Translations under genes and position numbers: made by a program
In this document: positions 13,777-15,519 of the stretch, piece by piece
Numbering within the stretch: position 1 is the first letter of the stretch
How the letters are laid out: each line of letters begins with the position of its first letter
Notes under the pieces: model-generated
What the model was told of the DNA's origin: nothing
The model's database searches: none
What the model saw: only the letters and a program-made list of their open reading frames with translations
Source of the DNA: Hohaiivirga sp031547465
GTDB taxonomy: Bacteria > Pseudomonadota > Alphaproteobacteria > Rhizobiales > Beijerinckiaceae
Length of the DNA: 15,519 nt
Direction: 5' to 3'
NCBI GenBank assembly: GCA_031547465.1
Contig: JAVBRX010000148.1
Location: 1-15,519, forward strand

Positions 13777-14682
13777 TTATTCTATGTCTGGACCGGGTCT
13801 GGAGCGAAACTGTTCCACGCTTCTACGCTTGCGGTTCTGTGCGGCGATGATAACGCCGTTGATTTCGCCACCATAGAGAAAGATCGCCGCAAACAGGTAT
13901 AGGAACACTAACGCCATCATCGCCGTGGCCAGGCCGCCATAGGTCGAGACGTAATTGGCGGAATACGAATCGAGATACCAGGCGAAAAGAAGCCCGCCAC
14001 AGATCCATAAAACCAGCGTGACGACGATGCCGGGAACTACTGATCCGATGCTGCGCCACCGGGACGGGATGATGATATGCGCCGCGAACAGGGCAATGAC
14101 GATGACGACCGAGGCGACACCGATGCGCAGGAAGGCGATCCAGCCGCCCATGGGCTTGAGCGCCGGAATCCATGCTATCAGCCAGCGCCACCATAACGGT
14201 GCGAAGACGATCAGAATTGCAAAGCTCAGCATCATCAGCGCGCCGATGGCGACCGCGACGAGCGATTCAAGCCGCAGCAGCCACCAGGAGCGCGTTTCGT
14301 TGGTTCCGTAAGCCCGGTTGAGTCCGGTGCGCAGACTTTCGACGCCGGAGGAAGCAAAGAACAGTGACAGCAGCACGCCGAATGTCAGGATGTCGCCGCG
14401 GCGCACGGTCAGAACTCGCTTCACTTCCCGGGCGATGGGGCCGGCGATCTCTTCCGGCCAGGCCTGGAGGATGATCTGCACGGCGGCATCGGAGAGCGAC
14501 CCCGCGCCGAGAAAGGTAGCGAGGGACGCAAGGAAGATCAGGAACGGGAACATCGCCATTAGCAGCGACAGGGCAATGTGGCTTGCCAACGCCCAGGTAT
14601 CGTGCAGCGCAAACCGGTTCCAGGCGAGCCACAGAACTTCCACTCCCCACCAAATTCTTGCAATTACAGATGCACCTTGCAC
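13777..14682 (-). CDS. YihY/UPF0761 family inner-membrane protein
   Basis: This family was once called ribonuclease BN, a name now considered wrong; its role is unknown and transport has been suggested. The product has about six hydrophobic segments (near 35-60, 97-115, 138-161, 184-205, 214-236 and 250-272) and the conserved blocks HIALSLLMAMFPFLIF, SSGVESLRTGLNRAYG and YGGLATAMMALVFLYLFAAI followed by FLYGGEIN. I prefer the GTG at 14682 (301 residues, AAGG about 8 nt upstream). The frame is open to an ATG at 14796, but that would encode about 38 extra residues from palindromic repeat DNA and begins inside a hairpin. The basic C-terminal tail is probably cytoplasmic. The gene is divergent from metX and upstream of kbp on the same strand. 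Confidence 0.85.
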   Translation of the reverse strand: MQGASVIARIWWGVEVLWLAWNRFALHDTWALASHIALSLLMAMFPFLIFLASLATFLGAGSLSDAAVQIILQAWPEEIAGPIAREVKRVLTVRRGDILTFGVLLSLFFASSGVESLRTGLNRAYGTNETRSWWLLRLESLVAVAIGALMMLSFAILIVFAPLWWRWLIAWIPALKPMGGWIAFLRIGVASVVIVIALFAAHIIIPSRWRSIGSVVPGIVVTLVLWICGGLLFAWYLDSYSANYVSTYGGLATAMMALVFLYLFAAIFLYGGEINGVIIAAQNRKRRSVEQFRSRPGPDIE

Positions 14683-14716
14683 AAGCGTACCTTGCTTTAG
14701 TTTTCTTATGCTTCCC

Positions 14717-14760
14717 GCATTTCGCTCCGCTGAACCGGTTTTCGCTTCAGCGCAGAATGC
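14717..14760. repeat. palindromic repeat next to the yihY start
   Basis: CGCTGAA (14728-14734) pairs with TTCAGCG (14746-14752) around an 11-nt loop, and GCATT (14717-14721) with AATGC (14756-14760) outside it. GCTCTAG (14759-14765) forms its border. CGCAGAATGCTCTAG (14751-14765) differs at one base from the border of the tolQ repeat. Confidence 0.65.
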
Positions 14761-14772
14761 TCTAGCTGAAAC

Positions 14773-14816
14773 CGTGCGCATTTTCCATTCCGGCATTGCG
14801 GAATGGAAAATGCACG
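14773..14816. repeat. long perfect hairpin repeat in the yihY-metX spacer
   Basis: CATTTTCCATTCCG (14779-14792) and CGGAATGGAAAATG (14799-14812) are perfect 14-bp inverted repeats around the 6-nt loop GCATTG. An outer CGTG/CACG pairing lies across a two-base bulge. No T-run follows on either strand, so this is more likely a dispersed repeat unit than a terminator. Confidence 0.75.
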
Positions 14817-14847
14817 ATAGTCGACGGGATAAACGCCCAGCATGTAC

Positions 14848-14893
14848 GCTCTAGCGGAATTGTTCGGTTAAACCGAACGGCTCATTCGCGAAT
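14848..14893. repeat. CTAG-bordered palindromes upstream of metX
   Basis: GCTCTAG (14848-14854) is followed by GTTCGGTT-A-AACCGAAC (14862-14878), a perfect palindrome with 8-nt arms and one central base, and by ATTCGCGAAT (14884-14893). The near-continuous symmetry suggests a protein-binding site or part of the same repeat family. Its role is unknown. Confidence 0.55.
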
Positions 14894-14970
14894 TGCATCC
14901 AATACATAAAGGATTGCCGGCCCCATATCGTGGAGAGATTGGAGGGAAGGCTTGTCATCCCTTTCAGGAA

Positions 14971-14999
14971 TTGACTCAAAGGACGGAGCATCCTACGAA
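14971..14999 (+). promoter_or_regulatory. candidate promoter for metX
   Basis: TTGACT (14971-14976) and TACGAA (14994-14999) are 17 nt apart. The -35 is strong and the -10 weak. A start near 15006 would exclude the in-frame GTG at 15001 and favour the ATG at 15034. No SAM riboswitch core was seen around it. Confidence 0.3.
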
Positions 15000-15033
15000 T
15001 GTGTTCGAAAAAAAGAACGAAGCAATAATCCCG

Positions 15034-15519
15034 ATGCGCCAATCCAGTTCTTCCAGCGATATTGCCGATTCCGGCGATCAGGCCAACAATCCATCAAGCC
15101 CGGTGGCGGATTTCGCCGCCGATACACCGTTGCAGCTCGATTCCGGCGGAACCCTCGGCCCCTGGCGCATCGCCTATCAGACTTACGGTACGCTCAATCC
15201 GGAGCGCAGCAATGCCATCCTGATCTGCCATGCGCTCACCGGCGATCAGCATGTCGCCAATATCCACCCACTTACCGGCAAGCCCGGCTGGTGGGTCAGC
15301 ATGGTCGGCCCGGGAAAACCCATCGACACTGATCGGTTCTTTATCATCTGCGCCAATGTCGTCGGCGGCTGTATGGGCACGACCGGCCCGGCCTCGCTCG
15401 ACCCGGCGACCGGCAGGCCGTGGGCGCTCGATTTTCCCCTCGTCACCATCGCCGATATGGTGCAGGCGCAGGCGGCTTTGATCGACCGTCTCGGTATTGC
15501 GCAATTGTTCTGCGTCCTC
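15034..15519 (+). CDS. metX: homoserine O-acyltransferase MetX (N-terminal part, cut by window edge)
   Basis: MetX transfers an acyl group (acetyl, or succinyl in some relatives) to homoserine, the first committed step of methionine synthesis. The 162 residues present belong to an alpha/beta-hydrolase fold. They include LGPWRIAYQTYGTLN (41-55), CHALTGDQHVA (65-75), GWWVSMVGPGKPIDTDRFF (85-103) and the hallmark NVVGGCMGTTGPASLDP (108-124). The window ends just before the expected GGSMGG nucleophile elbow, so the catalytic Ser, Asp and His are not seen. The ATG at 15034 is preferred. A GTG at 15001 in the same frame would add 11 residues but its GGAG is 12 nt away. The sequence alone does not decide between acetyl and succinyl specificity. 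Confidence 0.93.
   Translation, partial: MRQSSSSSDIADSGDQANNPSSPVADFAADTPLQLDSGGTLGPWRIAYQTYGTLNPERSNAILICHALTGDQHVANIHPLTGKPGWWVSMVGPGKPIDTDRFFIICANVVGGCMGTTGPASLDPATGRPWALDFPLVTIADMVQAQAALIDRLGIAQLFCVL

Noticed and set aside
14883..15033. A SAM-II or other SAM-sensing riboswitch before metX
   Set aside because: These occur before metX/metA in some alphaproteobacteria, but the conserved core ending in a GCTAAA-like stretch and its pseudoknot partner are not present. A covariance-model search would settle it.
1..15519. A mobile, defence or biosynthetic gene cluster
   Set aside because: Every long gene belongs to a known core family. I saw no transposase, integrase, phage, toxin-antitoxin, restriction or CRISPR signature, and no abrupt base-composition change marking an island.

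Overview
The window is a GC-rich chromosomal segment from an alphaproteobacterium, most likely of the order Hyphomicrobiales (Rhizobiales). This rests on three things: protein signatures (alphaproteobacterial TolQ/TolR/TolA/TolB, LptE and a heparinase-like protein next to RsmB), the gene neighbourhoods leuS-lptE-holA and htpX-rsmB-heparinase, and intergenic palindromes bordered by CTAG of the kind I associate with this order. No tRNA or rRNA genes, insertion sequences, phage genes or CRISPR arrays are visible. The content is almost entirely core housekeeping and cell-envelope genes.

Layout. Positions 1-3493 (minus strand) hold leuS, lptE and the start of holA as a tight operon: leuS and lptE overlap by 14 nt and lptE and holA are 5 nt apart. 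A divergent spacer follows, then on the plus strand yggS (PLP-binding protein), htpX (membrane metalloprotease) and rsmB (16S rRNA m5C methyltransferase), the last two joined by a TGATG stop/start overlap. A terminator-like hairpin (6926-6953) separates them from a heparinase II/III-like gene (7064-8833). That gene converges with tolB at only 7 nt. The Tol cluster tolQ-tolR-tolA-tolB (12682 to 8841) lies on the minus strand and carries neither pal nor cpoB downstream nor ybgC upstream in this window. Upstream of tolQ are a CTAG-bordered palindromic repeat, about 280 nt with no clear function, and the terminator of a BON-LysM gene (kbp/ygaU). A YihY-family membrane protein gene precedes kbp. 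A repeat-rich divergent spacer then leads to the 5' part of metX, cut by the window end.

How the genes fit together. The envelope is the main theme. LptE delivers LPS to the outer membrane, HtpX handles inner-membrane protein quality, Tol links the inner membrane to the outer membrane during division, Kbp is a BON/LysM stress protein, YihY is an inner-membrane protein, and the heparinase-like protein may act on a polysaccharide. The rest is translation (LeuRS, RsmB), replication (HolA), PLP homeostasis (YggS) and methionine synthesis (MetX).

I did not find a convincing new multi-gene system. The most unusual material is non-coding: modular palindromic repeats, one of which forms the tolQ leader and part of its ribosome-binding site and may supply a promoter; a possible 12-codon leader ORF between tolR and tolA; a kbp promoter that fits both a housekeeping and a heat-shock consensus; and leader hairpins before the heparinase-like gene and tolB. 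LptE also carries a Tat-like lipoprotein signal.
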